Program-made: the position numbers and the translations under genes
NCBI GenBank assembly: GCA_031081585.1
Contig: JAVHLY010000014.1
Span: forward strand, 1-64,000
Length of the DNA: 64,000 nt
Origin: Armatimonadota bacterium
GTDB taxonomy: Bacteria; Sysuimicrobiota; Sysuimicrobiia; Sysuimicrobiales; Humicultoraceae
Direction of reading: 5' to 3'
Notes under the pieces: model-generated
Told to the model about the DNA's origin: nothing
Seen by the model: only the letters and a program-made list of their open reading frames with translations
The model's database searches: none
Shown here: piece by piece, positions 1 to 8,026 of the stretch
Position numbering within the stretch: position 1 is the first letter of the stretch
Layout of the letters: each line of letters opens with the position of its first letter

Positions 1-557
1 CCCAGGGCCACGCCCACCGCCCCGGCGCGCACCATGGGAGCGATGCGATCCAGCGTCATGTTGCCCACCGCCACCGCCCTGAGCTGCGGGTACGGCCCCA
101 GCAGCGCCCGCAGGTAGTCGGGCCCCAGCAGGCCGGCCGGGAAGAGCTTCTGGAGGTCGATGCCCGAGCGCAGCGCCAGCCCCACCTCCGTCGGCGTCGT
201 CACGCCCGGCAGGTAGAGCGCATCAGCTCGTCGCGCCTCCTCAGCCACATCGGGAAACCACCCGGGGGAGACGAGGTACTGCGCGCCGGCCTGCAGGGCC
301 CGCTGCGCCTCCTCGACGGTGACGATGGTGCCCGCCCCCACCCGCAGGTGGGGCGCATAGGTCTCGCTGAGCCAGCCCAGCAGGTCGAAGGCGCCCCGTT
401 CCACCGTGACCTCGACGAAGCGGACCCCGGCGCGGAGGAGCGCATCGACGATGGTCGCCACGCCGCCCCGGTCGAAACCCCGCAGGATGGCCAGCAGCCC
501 GTCGGCCAGCAGTTCCTCCCGCAGCACGGCCGCCGTCGGCCGGTCCGCTCCGGTCAG
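1..557 (-). CDS. KDPG/KHG-type 2-keto-3-deoxy-sugar-acid aldolase (partial, cut by left edge)
   Basis: Class I aldolase that would split a 2-keto-3-deoxy sugar acid (usually the 6-phosphate) into pyruvate and an aldehyde. The visible 185 residues carry the family marks: ILR near residue 26, FVEVT (Glu49), GAGTIVT (75-81) and the Schiff-base lysine in LQKLFPAG (Lys137). The C-terminus lies off the left edge. There is no ATG or GTG at the junction with the upstream hydrolase gene. A CTG at 557-555 overlaps that gene's TGA and has GGAGG 7 nt upstream, so I placed the start there. A GTG at 527 (VLREELLADG) is the alternative and also fits the family's usual N-terminus. It is the last visible gene of the minus-strand operon, consistent with the final carbon-carbon cleavage. 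The exact substrate is not readable. Confidence 0.85.
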   Translation of the reverse strand, partial: MTGADRPTAAVLREELLADGLLAILRGFDRGGVATIVDALLRAGVRFVEVTVERGAFDLLGWLSETYAPHLRVGAGTIVTVEEAQRALQAGAQYLVSPGWFPDVAEEARRADALYLPGVTTPTEVGLALRSGIDLQKLFPAGLLGPDYLRALLGPYPQLRAVAVGNMTLDRIAPMVRAGAVGVAL

Positions 558-1321
558 CGGGGCGCCTCCTCGGGCACGATGCCGTGACGCCGGAGGAAAC
601 TGGTCCACGCGTCGGCCACGGCGTCGACGATCTGCTGGAGCCATCGCTCGCCCTTCTCCCGGCTGGCCCGGGTGGCGTCGCCGAACACCCCTGTCTGTGC
701 CAGATCCCCCATGCTGGTGACCGTCTTCCCATAGTCGGGGGGAATCGGAGGGTAGTCGCGGACCGCCCGATCCAGGTGGACCAGGTCCGGGCGCACCGCA
801 AGCATCAAGGAGGTCTCGACCTCCTCGGCGTGTAGCTCGTACGCCCCCAGCCAGAGCGGGCTCTCCGCTTCCTGGACCGCCTGCCCCCACCCCAGGCAGG
901 TGCCGTAGAGGACGGCCACGCGGGAGCTGTCGGCCAGGTCGCGCACGACGTACTTCAGCGGCGCCTGGTTCGCGCCGTGCCCGCTCAGGATGAGCATGGC
1001 CCGCACCCCCCCGCGCTCCAGACTCCGAACGATATCCTCGATCAGCCGGGCGAAGGTGGCGGTGCCGATCCAGGGCGAGCCGGGGAAGGTCCGCCAGACC
1101 CAGGAGTAGGTGATGGGCAGAGCCGGCAGCAGGTACCCCGCTGTGCGCTCGGCCACGCGGCGGCAGATCGCCTCCGCCAGGATCGTGTCGGTGGCCTGCG
1201 GCAGGTGCGGTCCGTGCTGCTCGGTGGCGCCCAGCGGGAGGATGGCCGCCGGCACGCGCGCCAGGTAGGCTCGGGCCTCCTCCCAGGTGGCGGTGGCGGC
1301 GTCGAGGAAGCGCGGCGTCAT
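554..1321 (-). CDS. Creatininase-family metal hydrolase
   Basis: 255-residue member of the creatinine amidohydrolase fold. Metal-ligand motifs are visible: LGATEQHGPHLPQATD near residue 30 (Glu, His, Asp), SGHGAN around residue 120 (in place of the usual NGHGGN) and HAEEVETSLML around residue 170. Start ATG overlaps the SDR stop by 4 nt, so translation is coupled; reading on to 1786 in the same frame would only run into the SDR gene. The family includes creatininase, the mycofactocin protease MftE, FAPy deformylases and IolN, a 3-dehydro-scyllo-inosose ring hydrolase of Thermotoga. Because the gene sits between a sugar dehydrogenase and a keto-deoxy aldolase, a role in opening a keto-cyclitol or lactam/lactone-like intermediate is more likely than creatinine breakdown. 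That part is inference. Confidence 0.85.
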   Translation of the reverse strand: MTPRFLDAATATWEEARAYLARVPAAILPLGATEQHGPHLPQATDTILAEAICRRVAERTAGYLLPALPITYSWVWRTFPGSPWIGTATFARLIEDIVRSLERGGVRAMLILSGHGANQAPLKYVVRDLADSSRVAVLYGTCLGWGQAVQEAESPLWLGAYELHAEEVETSLMLAVRPDLVHLDRAVRDYPPIPPDYGKTVTSMGDLAQTGVFGDATRASREKGERWLQQIVDAVADAWTSFLRRHGIVPEEAPR

Positions 1322-2154
1322 GGACGTTCCTGTGTGGAGGAGGACGGCGGGGTGGTCGACGGCTGCGTCTCCCCCCGGGCGTAGACGGCATGGGCCGTCT
1401 CCAGGTCGGCGCGGTACGCCGGCACCGTCCGCCACCACAGGTCCGAGAGCGACAGCCCCGTGAGCGTCCCGGGGGCGAGGGCCGCCAGGAAGATGGCCGG
1501 CTCGTGGAGGACCTCCGGCGGGTCGAGATCGGTCCGCGCCTCCGCAGGCAGGTGGGCGAAGAAGCCCGTATCCAGCTTCGTGAACGGACAGAGGCTGTTC
1601 ACGTTGATACGGTGCGGGCGGAGTTCCTTGGCCAGCACATCGGTGAGCGCCTCCAGGGCGGCCTTGGAGGCGCAGTAGGCGGCGTCGCCCGCTTGGCCCA
1701 TCCGCCACCAGCCGAGCAGGGAAGTGACGTTGATGATGTTCCCCCGCCGCCGGGCGCGCATGGAGGGAATCACGGCCTGGGCGCACAGGAAGGCCCCGGT
1801 GACGTTCACCCGCAGGATCCGCTCCCAGACCGCCAGGGGCAGGTCGCTGACCTGGCGGTGCTCCGAGTCCGTGACGCCCGCGTTGTTCACCAGGACGTCG
1901 ATGGGGCCCAGGGTCTCCTCGGTCCGCCGGACGGCCCGGCGCACCTGCTCGGGGTCGGTGACGTCGGCGGCCAGGCCCAGGGCGACGCCGCCGCGCGCAG
2001 CAATCGCGGAGGCCGTGGCCTCCGCGCCGTCACCGCGCAGGTCCACGCCGGCCACCCGGGCCCCTTCGGCGGCGAACGCCAGTGCCAGGGAGCGTCCGAT
2101 CCCGCTGGCCGTGCCGGTGATGAGGGCGACCTTCCCGGCCAGCCGTCCCGTCAT
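1318..2154 (-). CDS. SDR-family oxidoreductase
   Basis: Classical short-chain dehydrogenase of 278 residues. The Rossmann motif is TGTASGIG (about 14-21). An acidic residue after strand 2 (GVDLRGDG) favours NAD(H). NNAG is present near residue 91, and the catalytic Tyr-x3-Lys appears as YCASK around residue 160. A C-terminal stretch beyond the usual about 250 residues is proline- and serine-rich. It overlaps the creatininase gene by 4 nt and follows the ABC permease by 45 nt. In this operon it most likely oxidises a hydroxyl of the imported sugar, polyol or sugar acid before the hydrolase and aldolase act. The exact substrate cannot be read from sequence. Confidence 0.88.
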   Translation of the reverse strand: MTGRLAGKVALITGTASGIGRSLALAFAAEGARVAGVDLRGDGAEATASAIAARGGVALGLAADVTDPEQVRRAVRRTEETLGPIDVLVNNAGVTDSEHRQVSDLPLAVWERILRVNVTGAFLCAQAVIPSMRARRRGNIINVTSLLGWWRMGQAGDAAYCASKAALEALTDVLAKELRPHRINVNSLCPFTKLDTGFFAHLPAEARTDLDPPEVLHEPAIFLAALAPGTLTGLSLSDLWWRTVPAYRADLETAHAVYARGETQPSTTPPSSSTQERP

Positions 2155-2199
2155 CGTCTCACCGCCCCTCCGTCCGGTCCCCCGCCGTGCCGCCGTTCC

Positions 2200-3096
2200 T
2201 CATTGGACGGCCCCCAGCGTCAGCCCCTGCGTGATGTGGCGCTGGACGAGGAAGACCAGCCCAAACGCCGGGGCCATGGCGCCGGACGAGACCGCGCAGA
2301 TCAGCGGCCAGTCGAAGGACATGGTCCCCGCCAGCGAGGCCACCAGCGCCGGCACGGTCTGGGCCTCGGTCGACGTAAGGATGAAGGCCAGGACGAACTC
2401 GTTCCACGAGAAGACGAAGATGAGGATCGCCACCGCCACGACCATGGGGAGCGCCGGAGGGATGACGGCGAAGCGCAGGACCTGCCATCGGGTCGCCCCG
2501 TCGACCAGAGCCGCCTCCTCCAGCTCCGGCGGCAGGTGTTCGAAGTACCGCATGAGCAGCCAGATGGCAAAGGGCAGGTTGAAGGCCAGGTGGGCCAGGG
2601 TGACGGCCAGCCGGGTGTCCAGCAACCCCAGGAGGCGCATCATCGTGTAGACGGGGACGACGACCCCGAAGGCCGGAGCCATGCGGGTGGAGAGGACCCA
2701 GAAGGCCAGGCGCTCCTTGCCCGGCCCCCGCAGCCGCGCCAGCGCGTAGGCCGTCGGCAACGCCAGCCCTAGGGCCACGACGATGTTGCTGGTCGCCACG
2801 AGGACGCTGGTGCCGAACGGCTGGAGGATCCCGGCGGTGAAGACCTTCTCCCACGCGTCCCAGGTCGGGGAGAAGAGCAGGCGCGGCGGCACGGCCAGCG
2901 CGTCCTGCCGGGTCTTGAACGACGAGAGCCACAGCCAGAGGAGCGGGAAGAGGATGAAGATCAGGTAGCCGACCAGGAAGGCGTAGAGGCCGAGGCGGGC
3001 CGCCTGGCGCTGAATCTGTGCGGCGACGTCGGCCGCGGCCTGGCGGGGCAGGGAGAGCACTGCGGCGCGTCCGGCGCCGGCGGGATCAGACCGCAT
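2200..3096 (-). CDS. ABC sugar transporter permease (MalG/UgpE type)
   Basis: 298-residue inner-membrane permease of the CUT1 carbohydrate class. About six hydrophobic helices are visible. The cytoplasmic coupling loop reads EEAALVDGATRWQVLRFAVI, the EAA motif that docks onto the ABC ATPase. I chose ATG 3096, which overlaps the preceding permease by 11 nt; an upstream GTG at 3120 would add eight residues and is less likely. It pairs with the permease upstream and the binding protein before that. No ATP-binding subunit gene exists in this operon, so the complex presumably borrows an MsmK-like ATPase encoded elsewhere. Confidence 0.9.
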   Translation of the reverse strand: MRSDPAGAGRAAVLSLPRQAAADVAAQIQRQAARLGLYAFLVGYLIFILFPLLWLWLSSFKTRQDALAVPPRLLFSPTWDAWEKVFTAGILQPFGTSVLVATSNIVVALGLALPTAYALARLRGPGKERLAFWVLSTRMAPAFGVVVPVYTMMRLLGLLDTRLAVTLAHLAFNLPFAIWLLMRYFEHLPPELEEAALVDGATRWQVLRFAVIPPALPMVVAVAILIFVFSWNEFVLAFILTSTEAQTVPALVASLAGTMSFDWPLICAVSSGAMAPAFGLVFLVQRHITQGLTLGAVQ

Positions 3097-3967
3097 CGCG
3101 GGTCCGCTGGATGAGGGCACTGGCCCCCGCGACCGTGAGGAGCATCATGAACACCGCCAGCGCGGCCGCCTGGCCCAGGTCGAAGTAGGTGAAGCCGATC
3201 TTCCACCCCAGGATGGTCAGCGTCTGCGTGGCGGTGCCCGGACCGCCCTGCGTCATGACGAAGATGACGTCGAAGGTGTTGAGGGCATCCAGCACGCGCA
3301 GGATGAGCGCGACCACCAGCACGCCGCGCAGCAGCGGGAGGGTGATCAGGCGCAGCGTTGTCCAGAAGCCCGCCCCGTCGATCCGGGCGGCCTCGTAGAG
3401 GAACGGGGGGATGGCCTGCAGCCCGGCCAGCAGAATGAGGAACATGAAGGAGGTCTTGCTCCAGATGTCCGCCACGACCACGGCCGCCATGGCCAGGCGT
3501 GGCGTGCCCAGGGGCGCCACCCCGATCCCCAGGCGGGGGAGGAGGAAGGCCCCGATGACGCCCACGTCGCTGCTGAAGAGGAACTTCCAGGCGAACCCGG
3601 CCACCACGGGCGGGACGATCAGCGGCAGCGTCAAGAGCGTGCGCATCAGCCCGCGCCCCCGCAGCGCCTCGGTGAGCGCCAGCGCCAGGGCCAGCCCCAA
3701 GCCAAGGCTGATCGCGGTCGAGGCGGTGACGAAGATCAACGTCGTCACGAGCGCCTCCCGGAAGCCGGGCGAGCGCAGGAGCAGCCGGAAGTTGTCCAGC
3801 CCCACGAACCCTCCGGGGGCCTGCACCTGGAGCCCCTGGGTGCTCATCCACAGCAGGTAGAGCCCCGGGAAGAGCGTGACCGCCGCGAGGGCCAGGATGC
3901 CCGGGGCCAGCAGGGGGAGCCACTCTCGCTCCGGGGCGCGGTGGAGGGCGGCCGGCTGTACGCTCAT
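3086..3967 (-). CDS. ABC sugar transporter permease (MalF/UgpA type)
   Basis: 293-residue partner permease of the CUT1 importer. It starts MSVQPAALH, has a hydrophobic first helix (LLAPGILALAAVTLF) and a coupling motif EAARIDGAGFWTTLRLITLP near residue 195. GGAGG sits 6 nt before the ATG. The gene begins 23 nt after a very stable T-less hairpin (3990-4015) that separates it from the binding-protein gene. That layout usually lets the binding protein be made in excess over the membrane subunits. It overlaps the next permease by 11 nt. Confidence 0.9.
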   Translation of the reverse strand: MSVQPAALHRAPEREWLPLLAPGILALAAVTLFPGLYLLWMSTQGLQVQAPGGFVGLDNFRLLLRSPGFREALVTTLIFVTASTAISLGLGLALALALTEALRGRGLMRTLLTLPLIVPPVVAGFAWKFLFSSDVGVIGAFLLPRLGIGVAPLGTPRLAMAAVVVADIWSKTSFMFLILLAGLQAIPPFLYEAARIDGAGFWTTLRLITLPLLRGVLVVALILRVLDALNTFDVIFVMTQGGPGTATQTLTILGWKIGFTYFDLGQAAALAVFMMLLTVAGASALIQRTRDAV

Positions 3968-3989
3968 CGCATCCTCCAGGGCCGCCGGC

Positions 3990-4015
3990 GGGGGCGGGGA
4001 GCGCTCCCCGCCCCC
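3990..4015 (-). other. Perfect 26-bp inverted repeat after the sugar-binding-protein gene
   Basis: Two 13-base arms (GGGGGCGGGGAGC and its exact complement) abut and can form a long GC-only hairpin. It lies between the binding-protein stop (4023) and the permease start (3967). There is no T-run, so it is unlikely to be an intrinsic terminator. A role as an mRNA-stabilising or partial-attenuation hairpin is inference from position. Confidence 0.6.
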
Positions 4016-4022
4016 CCGTGTC

Positions 4023-5456
4023 CTAGCGGTAGTACCCCGCCCGGAACATGCGCTCGAGGGCGAAGGTCTGGAGGTCGGCCAGCACGTCGTCGATCTTCGC
4101 CCCGGCGATGGCCCGCGACGCCGCCGTGCCGATCTTATCCATGAACTCGTTGAGCTCGGGGAAGTAGGGGAAGTAGAAGGGGTCCGACTTGAGGATGGCG
4201 TCCTCCCACACCTTCAACTCCTCTCGCCCCCACGTCTCTACGAGGGTCGGGCTGTACATCAGCGACGGCATGGTCACCCACGGGAACTTGGTCCGCCTGG
4301 AGAACTCCTCCATCGCCTTCTTGCCGGTCAGGTAGGCCAGGGTCTGCCAGGCCTCCTCCTTGTTGCGCGAGAAGCGGCTGAGCCCCAGCGAGAAGGTCCA
4401 GAAGGACTGGATCATCTTCCCCGACGGCCCGATGGGCGAGGGGGCCAGGCGGCTCTCCGTCCGCACCTCCGGGATCTTGCTGCCCAGGCGCGCCGGGTAG
4501 GCGTTGATGGCCGAGGGGAGCATGACGGCGGCCTTGCCCTGGTCCCAGAGGTTGAGCATGTCCACCCAGGTGTGCGTGGAGGCGGCCGGCGAGCCGTAGT
4601 TCCGCAGCAGGGTGACGAAGGCCGTGAAGCCCGGCTTGAAGTCGCCGGTGAAGATCGGCTTGGCCTTCCGGCGGCGGATCTCGGCCGCCGTGCGCGGTCC
4701 GCCCTCGAACCAGGCGGGGTAGCCGGCGTAGGCGTAGACGAAGCCGAGCAGGTCGAGGCTGGGTTCCTCCCCGGGGGCCCCGCGCATCGTCAGCGGGAAC
4801 ATGTCCACCTTCTCCTGCTGGAAGCGCTCCTTGAGCGTGCGCAGCGTGGCCTCGAGCTGCTGGGTCGTGCGGGGCGGCGTCAGGCCGTAGCGGCGGAAGA
4901 TGTCCCGACGGTACATCAGGCCGGGGCCGAACGAGTAGTAGGGGAGGCCGTAGAGCACGCCGTCGACGCGGTTGGCCTCGAGGTACTTGGGGTAGATGTC
5001 CTTCAGGCTGACGTACTTCGACGGGCTGCGGCGCATCCACCGTTCCAGGTCTTCCAGCAGCCCGGCATACCCGTAGGTCTGCACCGCACCGTCGCTGCCC
5101 AGCAGGACGACGTCGTAGCGACCGGTTCGCGACATCAGGTCCGTCAGGACCTTCTGGCGGACGGCCAGCTCGTCGCCCCACTCGATCTGGATGGTGGCGC
5201 CGACCTCCCGCTCCAGGGCGCGGAGCGCCTCGGTGCGTTCGGTCCCCTTCGGCCCGAAGAGCTCGGGCCAGGCGAAGCCCTGGGCGAAGGCAATCACGCG
5301 GACGGTCTTCGTACGCTGCAGCGCGATGGCCGGCCACCGGTGGGCGGTGCTCACGCCGGCCAGGGCGCCGGCCACGCCGGCGCCGACCTTCAGGAATGTG
5401 CGGCGGGTGACCTTCCCGCCTCCGTGTGCCTCCTCGACCCTCTCGTCATGCGACAC
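4023..5456 (-). CDS. Tat-exported ABC sugar-binding protein
   Basis: 477-residue extracellular solute-binding protein of the family-1 (maltose/glycerol-phosphate-like) type. The N-terminus has a twin-arginine signal, TRRTFLKVGAGVAGALAGV (residues 17-35), so it is predicted to be exported folded. The body carries the usual features of the fold: Asp/Tyr-rich ligand-cleft stretches such as DVVLLGSDGAVQTYGYAG and a late FSRNKEEAWQTLAYLTGK segment. Start is GTG with GGGAGGGGAG upstream. It is flanked by two GC hairpins (5497-5514 and 3990-4015), which would suit elevated and independently stable expression. It feeds the two permeases downstream. The ligand is unknown; the neighbours suggest a sugar acid, polyol or cyclitol. 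Confidence 0.9.
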   Translation of the reverse strand: MSHDERVEEAHGGGKVTRRTFLKVGAGVAGALAGVSTAHRWPAIALQRTKTVRVIAFAQGFAWPELFGPKGTERTEALRALEREVGATIQIEWGDELAVRQKVLTDLMSRTGRYDVVLLGSDGAVQTYGYAGLLEDLERWMRRSPSKYVSLKDIYPKYLEANRVDGVLYGLPYYSFGPGLMYRRDIFRRYGLTPPRTTQQLEATLRTLKERFQQEKVDMFPLTMRGAPGEEPSLDLLGFVYAYAGYPAWFEGGPRTAAEIRRRKAKPIFTGDFKPGFTAFVTLLRNYGSPAASTHTWVDMLNLWDQGKAAVMLPSAINAYPARLGSKIPEVRTESRLAPSPIGPSGKMIQSFWTFSLGLSRFSRNKEEAWQTLAYLTGKKAMEEFSRRTKFPWVTMPSLMYSPTLVETWGREELKVWEDAILKSDPFYFPYFPELNEFMDKIGTAASRAIAGAKIDDVLADLQTFALERMFRAGYYR

Positions 5457-5496
5457 CGTTCTCCCCTCCCTTCCTGGTCCGGTCGTGATCGTGCGG

Positions 5497-5514
5497 CCCC
5501 CGCCTGCGCGGGGG
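5497..5514 (-). other. GC hairpin between kinase and binding-protein genes
   Basis: A 7-bp stem (CCCCCGC/GCGGGGG) with a 4-nt loop lies in the 72-nt gap upstream of the binding-protein gene. No T-run follows it in the direction of transcription. It may be an mRNA processing or stability element that delimits the binding-protein transcript. Function is inference. Confidence 0.4.
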
Positions 5515-5528
5515 GAGCGCCGGAGGCA

Positions 5529-7094
5529 TCACTCTGTGCCGGATCGCACCATGGCGGGGCCACCCGGCGCCGGAGCTGCCGCGGCGAGGGTCGCCAGCCC
5601 GTGGGCGGTCTCGCGGAGCCGGTGGTAGAGACCCCGGTAAAGGCCATAGACGCGGTCGTAGGCTTGCTGCGCCTGCGGATCGGGTGCGACGAGACCCTGG
5701 AAGTGCACCATGGCGCCACAGGCGGCGGCGAAGTCCCGGTGGACGCCTGTGGCCACGGCGGCGATGATCGTCGCCCCCAGGGCTGAGGCATCGTGCTCGG
5801 CCAACAGCTCCATCGGCGTTCCCAGCACGTCGGCCAGCACCCGCGCCCACAGCGGGCTGCGAGCACCGCCTCCGCCCAGCCGGATGTGCGTGGCGCGCTG
5901 TCCCAGCTCGGCGAACTGCTCGAACGCTTCCCGGAAGTTGAATGCCACCCCCTCCAGCACGGCGCGGGTGACCTCTCGCCGCCCGTGGGTGGAGGTGGCG
6001 CCCACCAGGGCGGCACGGGCATGCGGGTCGGCGTGGGGCGTGGCCGCGCCGTCGAGGAAGGGCAGGAAGAGCAACCCGCCGCTCCCCGGGGGGACCTCCG
6101 CCGCCTCGGTCAGGAGGTGGTCCAGCTCGCCCCCGATCAGCCCGGCCAGCCAGGTGAGGCAGTGGCCGGCGGTCATGACCAGCCCGTGCCAGAAGTAGGC
6201 TCCCGGCAGCGGGGCGGCCATGGCCCAGACGCCGTCCGCCGTGGTGATGGGGATGCCGGCCATGGCCAGGGCGATCTGTCCCGCCGTCCCGACCATGATG
6301 CACCCTACCCCCGGGCTGATGACCCCGGTCCCCGCCGTGATCGCGGCCATGTCTCCTGCACCGGCCACGACGGGCACGCCGGGAGGTAGCCCCAGCACCT
6401 GGGCCTGGGCGTCGACCAGGGGGCCGATGACCGTCGGGGACTCCACGACCTCCGGGAGCAGATGAGCCGGGAGCCCCAAACGGTGGAGGAGCGCAGCGTG
6501 CCAGGCACGACGATGCAGGTCGAGCATGAGCGTCGCGGCAGCGTCGGTCACGTCCGTCGCGGCGCGCCCGGTGAGCCGGTAGGCCAGGAAGTCTTTGGGG
6601 GCCAGCACGACGCGGGTCTGGTCGATCGTCCCCGGCTCATGGCGGAGGAGCCACAGGAGCTTGGCCGCGGTGTGGATGGGGCCGGCCCGGCCCAGCGCCC
6701 CTTGCGCCAGTAGGTCGCCGGCGCGGGCATTGATCTCCTCGGCCTCCTCCGCGGCACGCCGGTCGAGCCAGATGATGGCCGGGCGGAGGACCTGTCCCCG
6801 GCTATCGAGCAGGACGACCCCGTTCACCTGGCCGGCTAGGCCGATGGCCGCCACCGAGACCCTGCCGCGCGATCCCGCGCTCGCCCGGGCCAGGGCCTCC
6901 CGGACCGCCTCCACCGTCGCCTGCCACCAGGTCTCTGGGTCCTGTTCCGCCCGTCCCTCAGCCAACCAGGTGACCGTGTAGGGGCGAGCGGCCCGCCCGC
7001 GGATCTCCCCTCGCGGGGTGACCGCCAGCACCTTGACCGCGGACGTCCCCAGGTCGATGCCGAGGAGGAACGTGTCGGTGGCCTCGGCGCTCAC
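5529..7094 (-). CDS. FGGY-family carbohydrate kinase (xylulokinase-like)
   Basis: 521-residue ASKHA-fold sugar kinase. The phosphate-1 motif GIDLGTSAVKVLAV is near residue 10, and the catalytic-Asp/adenosine region follows the family (PVVAGAGDMAAITAGTGVISPG, then MVGTAGQ). RLGGGGARSPLWARVLADVLG near residue 420 is the FGGY C-terminal signature. Start GTG 7094 has a strong GGGGAGGAG Shine-Dalgarno sequence and overlaps the lactonase stop by 4 nt; reading further upstream would only run into that gene. FGGY kinases phosphorylate pentuloses, polyols, aldonates and related compounds. Here the phosphorylated product is probably the substrate of the neighbouring lactonase and aldolase. Confidence 0.9.
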   Translation of the reverse strand: MSAEATDTFLLGIDLGTSAVKVLAVTPRGEIRGRAARPYTVTWLAEGRAEQDPETWWQATVEAVREALARASAGSRGRVSVAAIGLAGQVNGVVLLDSRGQVLRPAIIWLDRRAAEEAEEINARAGDLLAQGALGRAGPIHTAAKLLWLLRHEPGTIDQTRVVLAPKDFLAYRLTGRAATDVTDAAATLMLDLHRRAWHAALLHRLGLPAHLLPEVVESPTVIGPLVDAQAQVLGLPPGVPVVAGAGDMAAITAGTGVISPGVGCIMVGTAGQIALAMAGIPITTADGVWAMAAPLPGAYFWHGLVMTAGHCLTWLAGLIGGELDHLLTEAAEVPPGSGGLLFLPFLDGAATPHADPHARAALVGATSTHGRREVTRAVLEGVAFNFREAFEQFAELGQRATHIRLGGGGARSPLWARVLADVLGTPMELLAEHDASALGATIIAAVATGVHRDFAAACGAMVHFQGLVAPDPQAQQAYDRVYGLYRGLYHRLRETAHGLATLAAAAPAPGGPAMVRSGTE

Positions 7095-8023
7095 GTCTCC
7101 TCCCCTGCCAGGAAGCGGCGCGGGTTGTGGATGAGCAGATCGTCGATGACGCCGTCGGGCAGGCCGGCCTCGCGCAGCCGGGGGACGAAGCGGGTGAGCA
7201 CGTAGTCCAGGCCGGGACCGCCGCCGTAGCTCACCCAGTAGGACGGGCGGCCCAGGTCGTTGCCCAGCAGGATGCGCTGACCCCATCCCGCCTCGACCAT
7301 CGTGCGGATGAGCTCGACGCGGGCGGCATCGGTGCCGTACTTGGCCTTGCCGGCGCAGTCGTACCCCAGGTAGGCGCCCGCCCGGGCCACCGACGCGTGG
7401 ACCACGGGGTCGGGGAGGCGATCCATGTGGCTCAGGCAGATGCGGTGGGGCACCACCCCGTGCTCGACGAGGTACGCCACCTGCTCGGGCCCCATGGTGC
7501 CGCCCGTCGTGTGCGTGATCAGTGGGGCGCCTGTCTCGCGGTGGGCCGCCGCCGCCAGGCGCAGGAGCTTCCGCCCGGCCTCGTCGAGGCAGTTGTACTC
7601 CGTGCCGGCCTTGATGACGGCCGCGCGAATGGAGGTGCGGCCGATCCCCTCCGTCAGCTCCCGGACCAGGAGGCGCACCGTCGCCGCTTCGTCGAGTTCG
7701 TAGACCCAGCGGCCCATGTACCAGGGCCGGTTGAAGCCGGTCGTGACCAGCACGTGCACCTGGGGAACGCGCTCGGCGATGCGCCGCACGGCTTCGACGT
7801 CCCGCCCGAAGTCCGCAGCGGTCATCTCGATCAGGGTGCGGCCGCCGGCGGCTGCCCAGCGGGCCAGCTCCTCGGCGCTGCGCCGCTCGTCGCGCAGGGC
7901 GAAGTCGGGATCCAGGCGGTGGAGCCAGGCCGGGGGATCGACGTAGAGGTGCTCGTGGTAGTCCACAACGCCGAGGTCGGTCACGGCTACGTCGCCCAGG
8001 ACGGTGGGGAGCGTCCGCGGCAT
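7091..8023 (-). CDS. Phosphotriesterase-homology (PHP) amidohydrolase, probable sugar lactonase
   Basis: 310-residue TIM-barrel metal hydrolase of the phosphotriesterase-related family. The binuclear metal ligands are visible: His23 and His25 in DYHEHLY, the bridging lysine in AVIKAG (Lys138), THTTGG and LSHMDR histidines, and the Asp in LLGNDLGR. Characterised relatives in Listeria and Mycoplasma hydrolyse lactones of phosphorylated sugar acids. With an FGGY kinase translated immediately after it (GTGA overlap) and an aldolase in the same operon, a phospholactonase role is the best guess. True phosphotriesterase activity would be incidental. It starts 3 nt after the IclR gene. Confidence 0.88.
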   Translation of the reverse strand: MPRTLPTVLGDVAVTDLGVVDYHEHLYVDPPAWLHRLDPDFALRDERRSAEELARWAAAGGRTLIEMTAADFGRDVEAVRRIAERVPQVHVLVTTGFNRPWYMGRWVYELDEAATVRLLVRELTEGIGRTSIRAAVIKAGTEYNCLDEAGRKLLRLAAAAHRETGAPLITHTTGGTMGPEQVAYLVEHGVVPHRICLSHMDRLPDPVVHASVARAGAYLGYDCAGKAKYGTDAARVELIRTMVEAGWGQRILLGNDLGRPSYWVSYGGGPGLDYVLTRFVPRLREAGLPDGVIDDLLIHNPRRFLAGEET

Positions 8024-8026
8024 CGC

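Noticed and set aside
554-1786. A 410-codon frame extending the creatininase gene upstream
   Set aside because: The extra N-terminal part is the antisense-frame shadow of the SDR gene; the ATG at 1321 overlaps the SDR stop and gives the family N-terminus.
1390-2772. Long plus-strand frame across the SDR and permease genes
   Set aside because: Low-complexity Arg/Gly/Pro product with no family motifs; opposite-strand shadow of high-GC coding sequence.
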